Made by a program: the position numbers and the translations under genes
Notes under the pieces: generated by a model
What the model saw: only the letters and a program-made list of their open reading frames with translations
Database searches by the model: none
What the model was told of the DNA's origin: nothing
NCBI GenBank assembly: GCA_013399115.1
Contig: VXAA01001428.1
Coordinates: forward strand, 142,823 to 206,822
Length of the DNA: 64,000 nt
Direction of reading: 5' to 3'
DNA from: Anseranas semipalmata
Taxonomy: Eukaryota; Chordata; Aves; Anseriformes; Anseranatidae
In this document: one piece after another, positions 10,953 to 23,792 of the stretch
Layout of the letters: every line of letters starts with the position of its first letter
Numbering within the stretch: the stretch's first letter is position 1

Positions 10953-13900
10953 TTTAGTAAAATGGAAATTATCCTCTGGAAAGCAGATAATTGAATTTGA
11001 CCTATTGTTCCCTTAAATGCTAAAATCAGACCCTGACTATTTCATTTAGCTCTCTAAATTGTGTTTGCTTTATATTGATTTTGCAGTGTGGCTTCAGGGT
11101 TCTTTACACATGTATATCTCATTAACTAGTTGACTGATACGGAAAGAGAGGGAAACACTCCGTGTTTTTGTGGTGGCTCTTTGACAAATACATACATACC
11201 TTCTGCAGCCATCAACAAGGACAGCAGATACAGTCAGGTCATGAATCTTTGGCTTGTCTTTGGGGGGTATCTTTTAATAATTTCACGAGAGGAAGCTTTT
11301 AATTTTGTTGTCCCTATTAAGATAACAAAATAATGTGCATACGTTGCAAGGAGGAAATCATGCAACAGAGAATAGAAAGTGGAAGCAAGCACGACACAAC
11401 CCAGAAGTCATCCATCCTTTCTATACGTTTTGTAGTGTGCAGAAGTCCATTGGTTCAGTAACCCAAACACTGTTGCAGAGTTGTAATGAATGCCTGCAAT
11501 ACAGATTTCATTGGATTACCAGCTCAATACCAAACCAGTAATTACTAAGGGTTTGTTTTCACAGACATAAAGCGTGAAGGTGTCTACTGCCTACGCTGCC
11601 CTACATATCTCAAAGCCACAAAGACAAATATTTGATGAATAGGCCAGGAAAGAGGTCAGAGGAAAGGAGGTCAGTGTAAAATCACCTTGAAGCACACTGT
11701 GATCCAAAGCTTATGTCACACGTGTGTGTTTGTTGTGAGTAGAGGTTAAAGACCTGGACATAGGAACATAATGTGTAAAAAGAGACAAACTCAAATAAAA
11801 AATACTGGACCAGGCAGCTAGTTGGAGCTCTGAGTTTGGTCTAAGAGCCAATGCTTTTTTTTTTTTTTTTTAAGAAAAGAATAATAACTGTGGAGAGAAA
11901 CTTGTAGGCAGCAGGAACACTTCTGTAGGAAATGTGGGGTCATGGGGGACTAAGGAAGGGGCCTGTCACACCAGCCAGATGGAAATGCCTGGCTGGAGCC
12001 TCATACAAGTTGTGATTTACTCAGACACAAGTTATTGGACTTAATACAAGGGTAACTGAGTGAAATTTAATGGTCTGTGACATACAGGAGATGAATCTAG
12101 ATGATCTAATGGTCCCCTTTAGCCCCAAAGCACTATGAAAGAAAAAAGTGGAAAATTTTACATTTCTGGATAAACTTTTTTTATCTGGAAGGATGACAAA
12201 TTTCTGTATTAATCATAGTAACCATAATATTTAGCACTTATGGTGTCCTGTGTGTTTTTAAAGCAGCATTTAAGTGAACTCTTAAAGTATTTATATGTGT
12301 ACGTTTGTGTGTTTGCATGTGTGTATGCCTCTGGAAGTACCAGACTTACAAGTTAACCAAGACATCAGGCTTAATGCCAACATTTGATTCTCTTTCAAAG
12401 ACTGATCTCTAGTGACTTCAAAGTAGACCAGACCTTTGTGGTGCTTCTTGTCCAGATGAGATATGGTGTCTCCAGCGTGCAAGTGTATGAGTATTTTGAG
12501 TGCTACAAGACATCAGTTCAGCACTGAATCACTGACATAACTTCTCAAATCAAATATGAGCAGATCTGTTTGATACAGACATCTTGTATTTCATTCCAGT
12601 TCACCTAGGCAGGGGGTGGGGATCATTATGTACACATATTTTTCTACCCCCCCAGTAAGAATGCAAGTTGTACCCTGAGGTGGCAATTAGAAAGATGAAC
12701 ATATGTGCAAAACAAAGACCTAGAAAGGGCTGGAAGGCAAACTGATCTTTGTTTACTTATTTTTGTAAAGAAGCATAAGCCAAGATACTTACCAGAGAAA
12801 ACTTGAGGACCAAATTATGTTGTCTGGGATTTCTCTTGTGTGTGCAGAAAACACAAACCTTCAAATTATGCTTGGTACTGAGTCCACAGTATTGACAGAA
12901 TAGGCATTGAGGAACATGTGTAACTGGACCAACCTACTGAGAGCAGTTTCAGTGAAAGAGTGCAAAACACCTGCCTTTTCCTCATGACATCGACAATACC
13001 CTATGGGCAGTGAACTGAAATAACGTATGTCAACCTGCACCTCTGTAATTGTGACATAAGATACCCAGCAACTTGAAAAATAAGAAAAAACTCTGCATTC
13101 CTGAATGCAAAGGTTAAAAGGTCTGAGTCTATGAACAAGGTCCAAGGTACAAACTAAGTGCCATTTTACCTCTTATGCAGAAGCACAATGGAAATAGTTC
13201 TCAAAGTTACCATGAGAAACACTTGTCAAGGAATGATTTTTTAGAAAAAGCTCTTATATGTCTTCTTTATTGTGCCAAAGTTAATGCTGCAGTTATTGGC
13301 TTGCTCTGACTAGGGTAGGAATTCTGCTACTTTTAGCTAGTTACATACAATGAAGTATTCCTATATATAGTTCTTATTACACACTTCTTCAAGTATGAGG
13401 AGGAAAGAAACTAATCCAAACTAATACAGTATTGTGCTGCACATTTGTAGAAACTGTATAAAGAGAGCTGGGCAAAGGACTGCACTATCACATTAATTAA
13501 TGAATGTGAAAATGAGTATTTAAGCTACGTAGTCACTTAACAGGTCATTTTTCATGGATGTTATGTGCTGGAAAATAAAACTATGTGATAGAGAAATCAG
13601 TTATATGTCCCTGTGAGCCAACAACCAGAAGTGAATGTTGAATATTGAGTTATATGTTTGCTTGCTCGGTTATATTGAACTCAACAAGTTCAGAATCTCT
13701 TTTCAGGTCTTTACGGAGTCTTTCCACTCCTAAGTTTTTATTTTCAATTAAATTTCTCCATTTTCAACTTGCTCCTGACTACCCAGAAGATGAGGCTGGA
13801 TCCAGATGAGGACAGTTCATTCATGTCAAGGTTTTGCCAGTGGTTTGAGCACAAGTGGTTAGTAATGTTCTCAATTAAGACTAAACTAAATTAAAGTAAC

Positions 13901-15544
13901 TAAATTAAGTAGTAGAGACAGCTAAACATCAGGCAGCTCTTACTGATCTTGTACTGGTGCGTTATAGTGAGCAGGATATAAACTTGTTTGAGAAGAGATT
14001 TCCTTTGAGGCAAGGCAAATGCTGACCAAAAATTAAGTTCTAGACTATGAAGGTGGGAAGTCTAGCACTGCAAGTCCACCAAGAAGTTACTCCAGCCATT
14101 CAAGACCTTCAGACTTAAGATGCCTCAGATGCAATCCTATATCTGTGCAGGTAGCTGGACACAAATTACATACAGTATTAATCAGGCTGTTGGAAGGAAG
14201 AAAATCATTAGCTGTCCAGCACAAAATGAAATAAAAAGGGGCTTATGGTGGAGTAGAAAATTAAATAGCATTGTCAAGAACAAAAGTCAACTCTAGGAAC
14301 ACAAAATTACGTTCAAGACTTAAGTGAAAATAGCAGTAAACTGTGTTTTTACTGTATAACAAAGGGCCATAGCCAAGAGTGCTGAAAGTTAGTGGGAACA
14401 CTGATGAACACACTTTCATTTCAGAGTTCTTTGTACTGGAAGTAAAATTTTCATATAACTTTCTAGAATAAAAACTAATTTAGCAAATTGTGAGGGTCGC
14501 TAGTGTTTTCTTAGATGACATCAAGTGTCTGATAGAAAAGAAGTATGGATAGATATTATTTTTTCAAATTATCTGATTCTTAGCTTTTTTTTTTTTTTTT
14601 AATTAATTTCTAACAATTCGAATATAGACAAGTTCAGCATCTGCTTTTGCTGTGAGTGGACCCCCATGCTATTTCTCCAGGTGTATTATGTTGCCTAACG
14701 TTTACATCAGTGGCATCTTTCCAATTTGTCTTGATAAATGTTCCTTAAAATATTGATTCCTACCATTAGGAAAACTTACATTTCTTTACAAACATGTAAG
14801 TCAAATCCCTGTAATTTTCTGACCTAAATACACCATCAAATCCCATCTTCTAATTGCTCTTCAGAACTACCAACTAGTAGGCCAACAATATTTCAGTGAA
14901 GAGCTGGATCAGGCTATAGATCATACCTACAGAATGACACTGAAGTTGATTTCTCTTAAACTGCATACAGAAGAATAAAGGAGCATTTGCTTTCAGCTGA
15001 TGTAGCTATACTTTCTTCACTTTCAGGAAAAAAAGAAAATCACAACAAATATCAGATGCTGTATGATGTACAATTTGCAGATGTTATTTTAGGATATTCA
15101 TCTTCTATAAATACAAGCAGAACATTGTTATTTTTCTTGTTGCTTCATAATTATTATTTACTTGGTTTCGTGTCTCGCACACAACTCTATTAAGAAAAAT
15201 GCAGTTATTTTGCTGCTTTTTTTATTTTGTTTACATGTAGTAGGAATGAAAGGATGTACTATCTGTAAGATAAAAATAGCATTGCAATATTTGTGTCCAA
15301 CAAATTGCTTTTAAGCAAGAGGTGTTACTGTCTGGAAGGCAGTGCATATTCTTCATCTGCTATGTTGTTGTAGCTGAAATTGAGTGGCCCCATAAAACTC
15401 AGTTGTAAAATGCCGTATTCATTGATGCAGGAGATTAGGTTTACCCATGTCCTGTTTGCATATGGGACAAAAGCCATTGTAGGGCTGCTATCTCTAGCTG
15501 AACAAATAACTCATGAACTGGTTATGTATGTTTTTTTTTTTTTT
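10953..15544. other. Non-coding stretch, no supported gene
   Basis: AT-rich unique sequence with T-runs at 11855-11871 and about 14586-14600. Open frames reach 94 codons (12861-13145, minus strand) and show no motif. I see no clear transposon signature here. Confidence 0.6.
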
Positions 15545-15613
15545 NNNNNNNNNNNNNNNNNNNNNNNNNNNNNNNNNNNNNNNNNNNNNNNNNNNNNNNN
15601 NNNNNNNNNNNNN
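15545..15613. other. Assembly gap (69 N) inside a T-run
   Basis: The N block is preceded by a T-run from about 15531 and followed by TTTTT. The open frames that appear to cross it are artefacts of the unknown bases. Confidence 0.99.
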
Positions 15614-15860
15614 TTTTTCTCCATTTAAAATATAAGTTGATGTTGTGACAGTAACCCCATAACCTTAGGAGTGGCACCCAATATACTGTATATATACCCA
15701 CTATACCCAATAAGCTGGAGGAAGGTAGGAGAAAGGGAAAGCTATTAAGTGGACAGCTTTGGCCAAAACCCAGTTGCATATACAATGAACATCAAATAAT
15801 TTAGTGTGAACTACAGAAGAAAGTTTAAAACATATTGTAATGCCTGTCATTTCTGTGTTA

Positions 15861-16722
15861 GAATCATAGAATGGCTTGGGTTGGAAAAGACTTTAATCTA
15901 GTTCCAATCCCCCTGCCATGGGCAGGGATGCCACCCATTAGACCACGTTGCTCAAAGCCCCATCCAACCTGGCCTTGAACACCTTCAGGGATGGGGCATC
16001 CACAACTTCTCTAGGCAACCTGTTCCAGTGCCTTACCACTCTCTGAGTAAAGAATTTCCTGCTAACATCTAATCTAAATCTCCCTTCTTTTAGTTTAAAA
16101 CCATTCCCCTTGTTGTATCACTATCTGCCCATGTAAAAAGTCACTCACCATCTTTTTGTAAGTACTGAAAGGCCTCAATGAGGTCTCCCCAGAGCCTTCT
16201 CTTCTCCAAGCTGAACATCCCCAGCTCTCTCAACCTTTCTTCATAGGAGAGGTGCTCCAGCCCTCTGATCATCTTTGTGGCCCTCCTCTGGACTCACTCT
16301 AACAGGTCCATGTCTTTCTTGTGCTGGGGGCCCCAGACCTGGACGCAATGCTCCAAGAGGGGCCTCATGAGGGCAGAGCAGATGGGGACAATCACCTCCC
16401 TCGACCTGCTGGCCACTCCTCTTTTGATACAGCCCAGGACACAGTTGGCCTTCTTCCTCTAGTCTGTATTCATATCTGGGATCACCCTGACCCAGGTGCA
16501 GCACCTTGCACTTGGACTTACTGAACCTCATTAGGTTCACATGGGCCCACTTCTCAAGCTTGTCCAGGTTCCTTTGGATGGCATCCCTTCCTTCTGTTGG
16601 ATCAATAGCACCACTCAGCTTGGTGTCGTCTGCAAACTTGCTGAGGGTGCACTCGATCCCACCGTCTGTGTCACTGATAAAGATATTAAACAGCACTGGT
16701 CCCAAGATGGACCCCTGAGGAA
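15861..16722 (-). mobile_element. CR1 LINE, 5'-truncated, minus strand
   Basis: Minus-strand copy whose 3' end is at 15861 (complement of the ATTCTATGATTC end, then the CCATGGGCAGGG region) and whose 5' truncation is near 16722, just after the complement of the CR1 'tcctcaggggtcc' segment. It is almost colinear with the copy at 23793-25430, sharing distinctive stretches such as GTAAGTACTGAAAGGCCTC. Relative to that copy it lacks about 93 bp near 16454-16461. Confidence 0.95.
15950..16722 (-). pseudogene. CR1 ORF2 reverse transcriptase remnant with internal deletion
   Basis: Reads from the PVLFNIF stretch through the FADD box (complement at 16625-16636, both Asp retained) and the KCKVLHLG segment. 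Near 16461 the frame then shifts into unrelated residues, because about 93 bp with an out-of-frame junction are lost compared with the sister copy at 24391-24490. After the junction the original amino-acid sequence is found only in another frame. Endonuclease and most of RT are absent. Non-functional. Confidence 0.85.
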
Positions 16723-19700
16723 CCTGTTGCAGTCTGGTACTTTCCTCTAGCCTGGCCTTGAGGTCTATCTACTCTAAAGTGAGATTAACATTTCCTGGGC
16801 TTTGTACAAACAAAAAAAAAATGTTATTTATGATTGCAATACAAAATAATCGAAACAGCATTTGTGGCACATCCATTATACTGATGCTTACAGACCAAAT
16901 TCAGTGTTAATAAGATTAAGTGCAATTAATTTGAAACAGTTGTGTCTCCTTAGCTGTGGTGGAAGCATTTTAAAAAATCATTTACTGTATCATGGTTTTC
17001 AGTCCCCACCTGAAATGAAAGCAGAATGCTTCCTTTCACTCTGCTATCAACATTAAGAGTATATAAAGTTACATTACATGACACAAGAGCTTCATGTAAT
17101 GAACTCAGTTACAGTTCTTACCTTTCAATGAGAATAAGATATTGATGAATATAGGTTACTCCAGTAGCATTTTTACATGTGACGGGTTTGGTGTTTTACT
17201 GTATACAACTTTTAATTGTTTTGTATAGTTTTTATAGTTGATTTTAATATAATAAAAAAAAAAACTATATTTGTATAGTTGATTTTTTTTCTGGTTGTTA
17301 TATTTTTCTAGCATTTTATTTCATTGCTGGTAACAGCTATGTGTTTATCAACTGTGTGTTTTTTCATGTCTCAACATGCTGATAATTCAGTAATAGATAT
17401 ATCCGAGAGGTTCTAACATTGCTAATTTGATTCCTAGGCTATTATGTCTCAATAGCAACAATTTCAAAACAAAAAAAAATGTCCAAGTAGGATGACACAT
17501 AAATTTACCTATATTATTTAAAATAATTCTTTGGAAAGCTTCACCCCAGACATTCTTTATTTAAAGAAGGAACTAGGAGAAAAAAAAAAAAGTGTCTACA
17601 CAGGGCTCTCCTGTTCTTAATTTTGGTTGAAACCATGCATACCCCTTTGAAGTATTGGCTCTAGTAATACACACCTTATCCCTCTCTGTGCCAGCCATAT
17701 GAACCTATTTACATTGTAAGATTCAGCCAGAGGCCAGGAAAGAGATATGTACAGTAATTCCAAACACAGTCTATAAGGAAGTGCCTCAAAGATTTTCATA
17801 AAAGTCAATGACAGCTATCAAATGGCATTAGAAACATGTAAGCAGGCATGGCCATGATTACCTCAAACTGACATGATAGTACCTGTCTCAAAGAAATTGC
17901 ACTTTATTGAATTGTCTTTAAACATTTATATAAAGTAACAAAGTCAGCAAAGTAGTTTAAACTTCCACCAAAACAGATGTCAAAGAGTGAGTAGGCTTTG
18001 AAATATAAATGAAGTCAAGGGTCTTCTGTTGCTTTTGAGTAAGACAAGCTGACTGAAAAGCAAAACAATTTAAATGAAAAACATTGTTTTTCTGTTGTGG
18101 TACTTCTAGCCATAACTATCTATCTGTCTGTCTGTCTGTCTTTCTATCTAATAAAAGTAATGTGTGCTCCTAAAGGTAAAGAAACAAGACTGAAAATGCA
18201 CTCCAAACCCAGCCTGTATTACTCTGCAGTAACAGGAGACTTTATTTTCCAACACTGGATCCCTCGTCAATAGTGGGTACAGCATACCCATATAAGGAAA
18301 TTACATACATTTCAGCAAAACTTACTCCACCATCAATGAATGTTCTAGGTATGATGCTAAATATTTTGGAGATTACTTCAGCTATCTAGTTATGAAGAAT
18401 GACAGTCTGGTGTATGTCATAAATCTACAGTAAATCGTAAATCTGACATAAATTATCATAGTAGAAGGGGAACTGAGATAAAGCTGCACACATTGAGTCG
18501 TAACAGCTTTGGATCACCACAGAACATATGTGTGTGCTTGACTTTAAGTACTGAAACCATCTACATTCTTCAAGGGAAATATGTGCTTAGGGGACTTTCT
18601 GCTTATATCACCAAACCTTTGGAAAAACTATGTTTTTCAGAATTTTCCAGGACTGAATTTTCCAGTAGGTTTTTTTACATCATACAATATTGACAGCATT
18701 TGTCACTCTGTCACTGTCAACAGCTGATTGGGCATAGATCCCTGGATACTCACACTGCAATGCTTCGCTATCGCGATCTCAGTCTGTGTATGAGCATGTG
18801 TTGAACACATTAAAATGAATCATCAAAAGGCACCAGGTGCATGGAGTGAACAGAGCCATATAAAAAAGCAAGAAAGTCGTAAGTGCTATCATGCCCTGTT
18901 TTCCATGAAATAAACAAGGGAGTAGTGCACCATTCCGTATTTATTATGGTTAAGGGTTCATTTAGCTCTCACAGTAATCCAGACCATCCCTATGCCAAAG
19001 AGTTTCATGTACTAAGATGGGGGAGGTGACAGAACTAACTTAGTAAGTGCTAAGTATCTATTGAATAATTTTGCTGTGGGCTATATCCATATGCACTTTG
19101 TAACCTATTCTCAAACTCCAGAATAATTTAATAGTGTTTCTGCTTATACCACAATGCCTCCAATTAGCAAAACATTTTTGTTCTGGATCTTGACCCTGGG
19201 TGTTCTGGGGTATTTGGCGTTACCCAGACTCTGGCCATTGCCCAAATTCTGGCATTCTGTAAAGTCCATATGGATAGAAAAGTTGCCAGACCTCAAATTC
19301 CAAACAGGAGCATCTCCCGCTCTTGCTTTGCACAGGTCACTGTATGACAGAGAGATGTACAAGGTTCCAGGGTCCTTCTGTGCATCTCCATACCCATCCA
19401 TTCAGCCTCATCTTTGGATTCAATCTGGGCAGTGGTTGCTGTATGTGGCTGCTCTGTGTGTTCTCTGCAGCTCTGCCTGGATCTCTGTCCTTCACAGATA
19501 TCCTCCCTCAGGTGCCTCACCTGCTCTAATGCTGATATCCCATATGGAGGCCAACGAAATTCAGAAGCCACGCTCATGGGAACAAAGTGTTCCACCAGAC
19601 TCTTTGCTAATTTTGCCCCACCTGACAGAGATATAAATTCTGCTCTTTATGCTAGAAGCTCTGGATGTGGTTTGCCAATGCTTTGTTCATAATTTTCTTC

Positions 19701-20021
19701 TTGCTACCTCTAGCATTATCAAGATGCCTCAAATGCCTAATCAAAGTACAAATTAGAAATGTACGATTAATTACTTTCTGAACGTTTTTATCTATGTGTG
19801 AATAGTAAAGTGTCTGGCAGTGAACAGCAGTTTGTCATTTTATTTGCATTACACTGATATGAAAATCTGCTAAAATTACCAAAGAAAATCTGCACTTGTT
19901 ATTATCATAAATGTTCTAGAATTAGTGCTGGGTTAGGGTATATCCTGTTCACTTTGCTGGAGGCACAGTGAAATTTTCCATATCTGCATATTGACAGCAA
20001 TACTGAGAATCCTGTTGAAAA
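16723..20021. other. Non-coding stretch, no supported gene
   Basis: Mostly AT-rich. A-runs occur at 16808-16820 and 17255-17266, and at 17215-17295 the phrase TATAGTTGATTTT is repeated on each side of an A-run. Around 19154-19636 a 160-codon plus-strand frame overlaps a 100-codon minus-strand frame. Both lie in a locally GC-richer patch and neither resembles a known protein. Confidence 0.55.
18114..18151. repeat. (TATC/TGTC)n tetranucleotide repeat
   Basis: TATC units followed by about five TGTC units and then TATC again. This is a potentially variable microsatellite. Confidence 0.85.
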
Positions 20022-20105
20022 AATCACAGAATAGTGGAATCACAGAACTGCTGAGGTTGAAAGGGACCTCTGGAAGTCATCTGGTCTGAGCCCCTCCTCC
20101 TGTTC
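20022..20105 (-). mobile_element. CR1 LINE 3' end fragment, minus strand
   Basis: Contains AATCACAGAA twice, then GAGGTTGAAAGGGACCTCTGG, the complement of a CR1 3' end of the 'GGACCTCTGGA' tail type, like the copy at 9978-10952. About 80 bp, heavily truncated. Confidence 0.85.
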
Positions 20106-22002
20106 CTTGCTATTATTACCATCTATCATTCCTGTTACTATTGTTATTGTTAATGCAATGTGTTTTCATTGATGGCTGATACCATGGGTCTACCATCCAA
20201 GCTCAGAACATCAATACCAAAATTCAGAAGTAGCCAACACGCTCCTGGAAATTCCCTCAAATTCCCCAGACTCAGCCTGTACAAAGGTACACATATCACA
20301 GAGGAGCTGTGTTGGTGGCCTCCAGCCTGAGATCAATTGGATGTTGTGTAACCTTTGCTGGAGAGAAACCAGCTGGACCATTCAAGCGTCAGCCTTTCCT
20401 GACAGGAGCTCTCCTGGAGAGTCCTGCCTATATCATTCCTCCCTTTCTTTCCATCTTTATGCTGCCAGGCCTGCTGAAATATTGTTGATATAGTTTAGTT
20501 GCTGAGAAATGCTTTAAAAGCACATTTTCCTTTCTAAAAAGTAGAAGTGAAGCAAACAGTGCTCTCACAAAATAATAACAGAACCAGCAGCTCATGTGAC
20601 GATACCTGGAAGCACAGGAGTTAGAAATCTCACCTTTCTGTTGGCAGGCAGCTGCCAAGATCCCAGCCTTGGGGCGGGAAGGGCAGGGATTGTTGCCCCA
20701 CTGCTGCAATAGCACAGCCAGCTGCCTGCCAGCCTGCCAAGCTCCCTGTGCCTTGTACAACAGATGGGTTTGGCAGCCCTGCCTTGTCTATCTGCACCTC
20801 CAGTGCAATACTGAGAGAGGGTAACCAACAGCCTTAGGGAGGAGGCACTGAGCTGAAAATACAGGGTTTGGGCTTTACCACTTCAAAGGGCTGACAATAA
20901 TCCTGTGCACATCACAAACCATATTTTTGACACTTTTCATATCCCTGCTGGCAGGCAGTTGTCGTTCTGACCGTTTCCTTGGCCACACGTTGCACAAGAT
21001 CTCCCCACCCAGCACTGGAGAAAGTCCCAAGTGTGACAGAGCCACACTTCAGCCTTGTTGCTTCTCTGAAGGTATCAGCCAAATCTGGAGCTCTGCTCAC
21101 TGCGAGCATGTCAACAGACAGAGACTGAACTGAGACGTCTGGATACAGATGCTGCTCTTTCACCAACAGTTCTGCAAACTAGTGGGGTGTGTTGGGTGCA
21201 ACACCTGAAAGCGAATGGACACCAAAGAAAAAAAACATCTTTTGTAGTCATCTTTTGTGGGTTGTGTTCTGTGTCGGGCATCTTCAGAACTGGGATTTAA
21301 AGGTTTGAGGGAAAAATATTTGTAATCTGATGATGAAAGATGAATAATAGGCTGCAGTAGTAATGGACCAATTGTTGTATGGCAGCTTTTCCACATGTCT
21401 AAATCCACTTTTTTAAAGCCTAAGTGAGTCTGCAATCATAAAAATTAGCTCATTAAAAATGGCTTAAAAATCAGACACGGAACTGCATGAAACTGTGGTC
21501 TCTAGACTCTTTCTCTGCATGACAACACCAGTTAGCAGGCAGGGCTGAAGCAAGCTTGTTACAGCCCAATATTAAATGAACAAAGAGACAGAGTCTGGTT
21601 GCACTAGGGTGCACTTTGGAAAGGGAGAACGTGAAAAAGAAGTGTTCTTTGGCAAATTTCATTTAAACCGGCTTCAATGGAAATTTAAAGAATTCATTGC
21701 ATGTCAGTAGCAGAAATACGAGTGCTGTATTCAGTCGTACACCTCTCATTATATTTCTATTTCTAACACTTCATTGTTTCGCAAACAAAGCATTAGCATT
21801 TCTTTCATTCCTGTAATAATAAAATATGATATTTATTACTAAGGGGTAGAGGCTAGAGACAGAAGGTGGGGAGCTTTCATCCAGGGGGACAAGACAAGTG
21901 CTCTGTAAGAACATTACTTAATGTGGAGCCATGACTCACATGCAATGTCATTTTAACAGCTTTCTGTGTTTAATTTCCTTTCCTTGAAGCAGTAGCCTAA
22001 CA
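20106..22002. other. Non-coding stretch, no supported gene
   Basis: Two locally GC-richer patches (about 20640-20830 and 20940-21130) give overlapping open frames of 68-110 codons on both strands, which is what composition alone produces. No domain, splice pattern or repeat was recognised. Confidence 0.5.
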
Positions 22003-22196
22003 CAGTGGTGCTCAGACTGTGGTCTGTGGACCACCAGTGGTTTGTGGGACTCTCCCCGGTGGTCTGGGGAATTAAACGTTTTGGGAGCTACGCCATATTT
22101 GACAGATCTTGGGGAAAAGAACCGAGTGCTTCAGAAGGTGATTGTTTTTCTTCGCATGTGAATGGTCTCCAGAGCAAAAAAGCTGGGAAACTATTG
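22003..22196. mobile_element. Probable non-autonomous hAT-type DNA transposon (MITE)
   Basis: The left end reads CAGTGGTGCTCAGACTGTGG, followed by the 'ggtctgtggaccacc' phrase common after hAT-Charlie ends. The right end, on the opposite strand, reads CAATAGTTTCCCAGCTTTTTT. Both ends match the general hAT-Charlie terminus (CAGTGGTTCTCAAAC) better than they match each other. The 194-bp interior has no transposase and is only an accidental part of a 159-codon open frame (22005-22484). The 8 bp outside each end share only a few bases, so the target duplication is decayed or the ends are off by some bases. Such copies move only with a transposase supplied elsewhere. Confidence 0.5.
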
Positions 22197-23792
22197 GGCT
22201 GGGGAGCCCTTTTATTTTTGTGGGGAAAAGTACTAATGGTTGATTTTTGGACACTGACTTACATTCTCAGTGTCTATAGGAGTCAGAGAGCCTTAAGCTT
22301 TTGCAAGGCAAGACAAAACAGAGCTGTAGATGATTCAGACCAACACAACAAAGAGTTGCAGAGGGGGCTGGAAGCCCAGATTTTATCCACCGCATGCTTT
22401 GGGAAGATTTTGGGTAGTTGGATCCCATTACCTTGGGCAGATTTAAACTTGGCTTTACACCTCTTAGCTCCCATGAGGTCCTGATATCCCAATGGGAGAG
22501 CTTCCCCAGGGTCTGGACAAGCTTGGTTTCTTCTCCTCTGCCCCTCCAGATGCTTTATGTGGCTGGTGGGAGGTACGAAAGGGGAGCACCAGCATACAGC
22601 AGTGCTCGATAGCAATGACACAGACCCTGAGAAAGTGAGAGGACACTTGCCACTCTGCTCATGGACCTGTGGCACTGGTAGGGGTTGCTTGAACTTGGGT
22701 GGCAAGGGTGAATCCATCTTGCACCAGGCAGCAGTGTTTCAGGGCAAACCCAAAGGAAAGGGTGCCACCTACTGAACTGCACCCGCGTTTCCCGCAGCAC
22801 CCAGCTTCTCCTTGGAGATACTCTCCAGAAGACACTGACCTGGCCTAACCCTGCCGTGGTTTATGAGATCCAGTGAGCTCATCGCCTAGGGGGGCATGGC
22901 TGCAGGCCAGATAGGAGAAATGTAATACTGAAACAATGCATGTACTTCAGTGTTCAAAAATGCATCAGTCTGGAGAGGGTGGAGAGGATGGGAAAAAATT
23001 GGAAAGCACATCCCAAATTAGAGCTTGTACCAGAAGCAAGAAAGAGGACAATATAACTAGTTTACAGGGTGAGAACACTTACAGTAAGGTTCATTTAGCC
23101 TATTTCTAGCAATGAAGTTTGTCCTGGGAAAATTTCCATTGCATTATGGTGGGCTGAATCATAATTGTTATAATCAATTAACTGCATTTAGCAGAGCAGT
23201 GAGGAAGAAGAATGCAACTGTTGCAGGGTTAGCTGCATGCTCTTCCTTTGCTGATCCTATCCAATGGTGCCTGCTCAGATGCTGGGCTTTACTTTTCCTC
23301 AAGTGCAATTCCACAGGTTTCCCAGGCTCAGCCACAGTTTTGAGAAGATCAGGTCTGTGCATTAGCCCCAAATAGCCCACAAGTTTGAGTAGATCTGGGG
23401 CATGCAGGTCCTCTACATTTGAAAAAAAAGTATGGATAAATTCTGGTTAAATTATTAGGTCATGGAAGCCTGTCCAAACCCTTTTGCTGTCCGTAAAAAC
23501 TGGATTGACTTCCATGGCATCTGTTTAGACTCTAATGAGAGTCAGATTAAATTTAAGCCTCAAGTAGTGATGTCAGGTCTTGCAGTAGTCCTGGGAGCCT
23601 CATAACTGCCCAGAATTTCTAGACTTGCATCTGGTGTGACCCTCACTTGCATCCTCACTCTTGGTTTGTATCTTGACTCAGAGATATTTGGGGAATGCTG
23701 GAGGTCAGAGGGAAGATGAAACGGGAGCTGCAGGAGGCTGCCGTAAAGAAGCTTAGTCTTTCTGAGAGGAAATGTTCCTGCAACTGTTGTTT
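22197..23792. other. Non-coding stretch, no supported gene
   Basis: Region 22283-22800 has open frames of 60-144 codons on both strands that overlap one another and lack any recognised motif. The remainder is ordinary AT-rich sequence. Confidence 0.5.

Noticed and set aside
15380..15785. Open frames crossing the 69-N gap
   Set aside because: They are open only because unknown bases cannot form stops, with poly-Phe or poly-Lys edges from the T-run.
19154..19636. 160-codon plus-strand frame with a 100-codon frame on the opposite strand
   Set aside because: Both strands are open because of local composition; the translation has no domain, and the N-terminal hydrophobic stretch alone is not evidence.
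22005..22484. 159-codon frame
   Set aside because: Its first part lies inside the hAT-like element and the frame simply runs on into unique sequence.
22283..22800. Overlapping 144- and 81-codon minus-strand frames and a 72-codon plus-strand frame
   Set aside because: Three open frames on two strands in the same GC-richer patch, none with a motif; chance is the simplest explanation.
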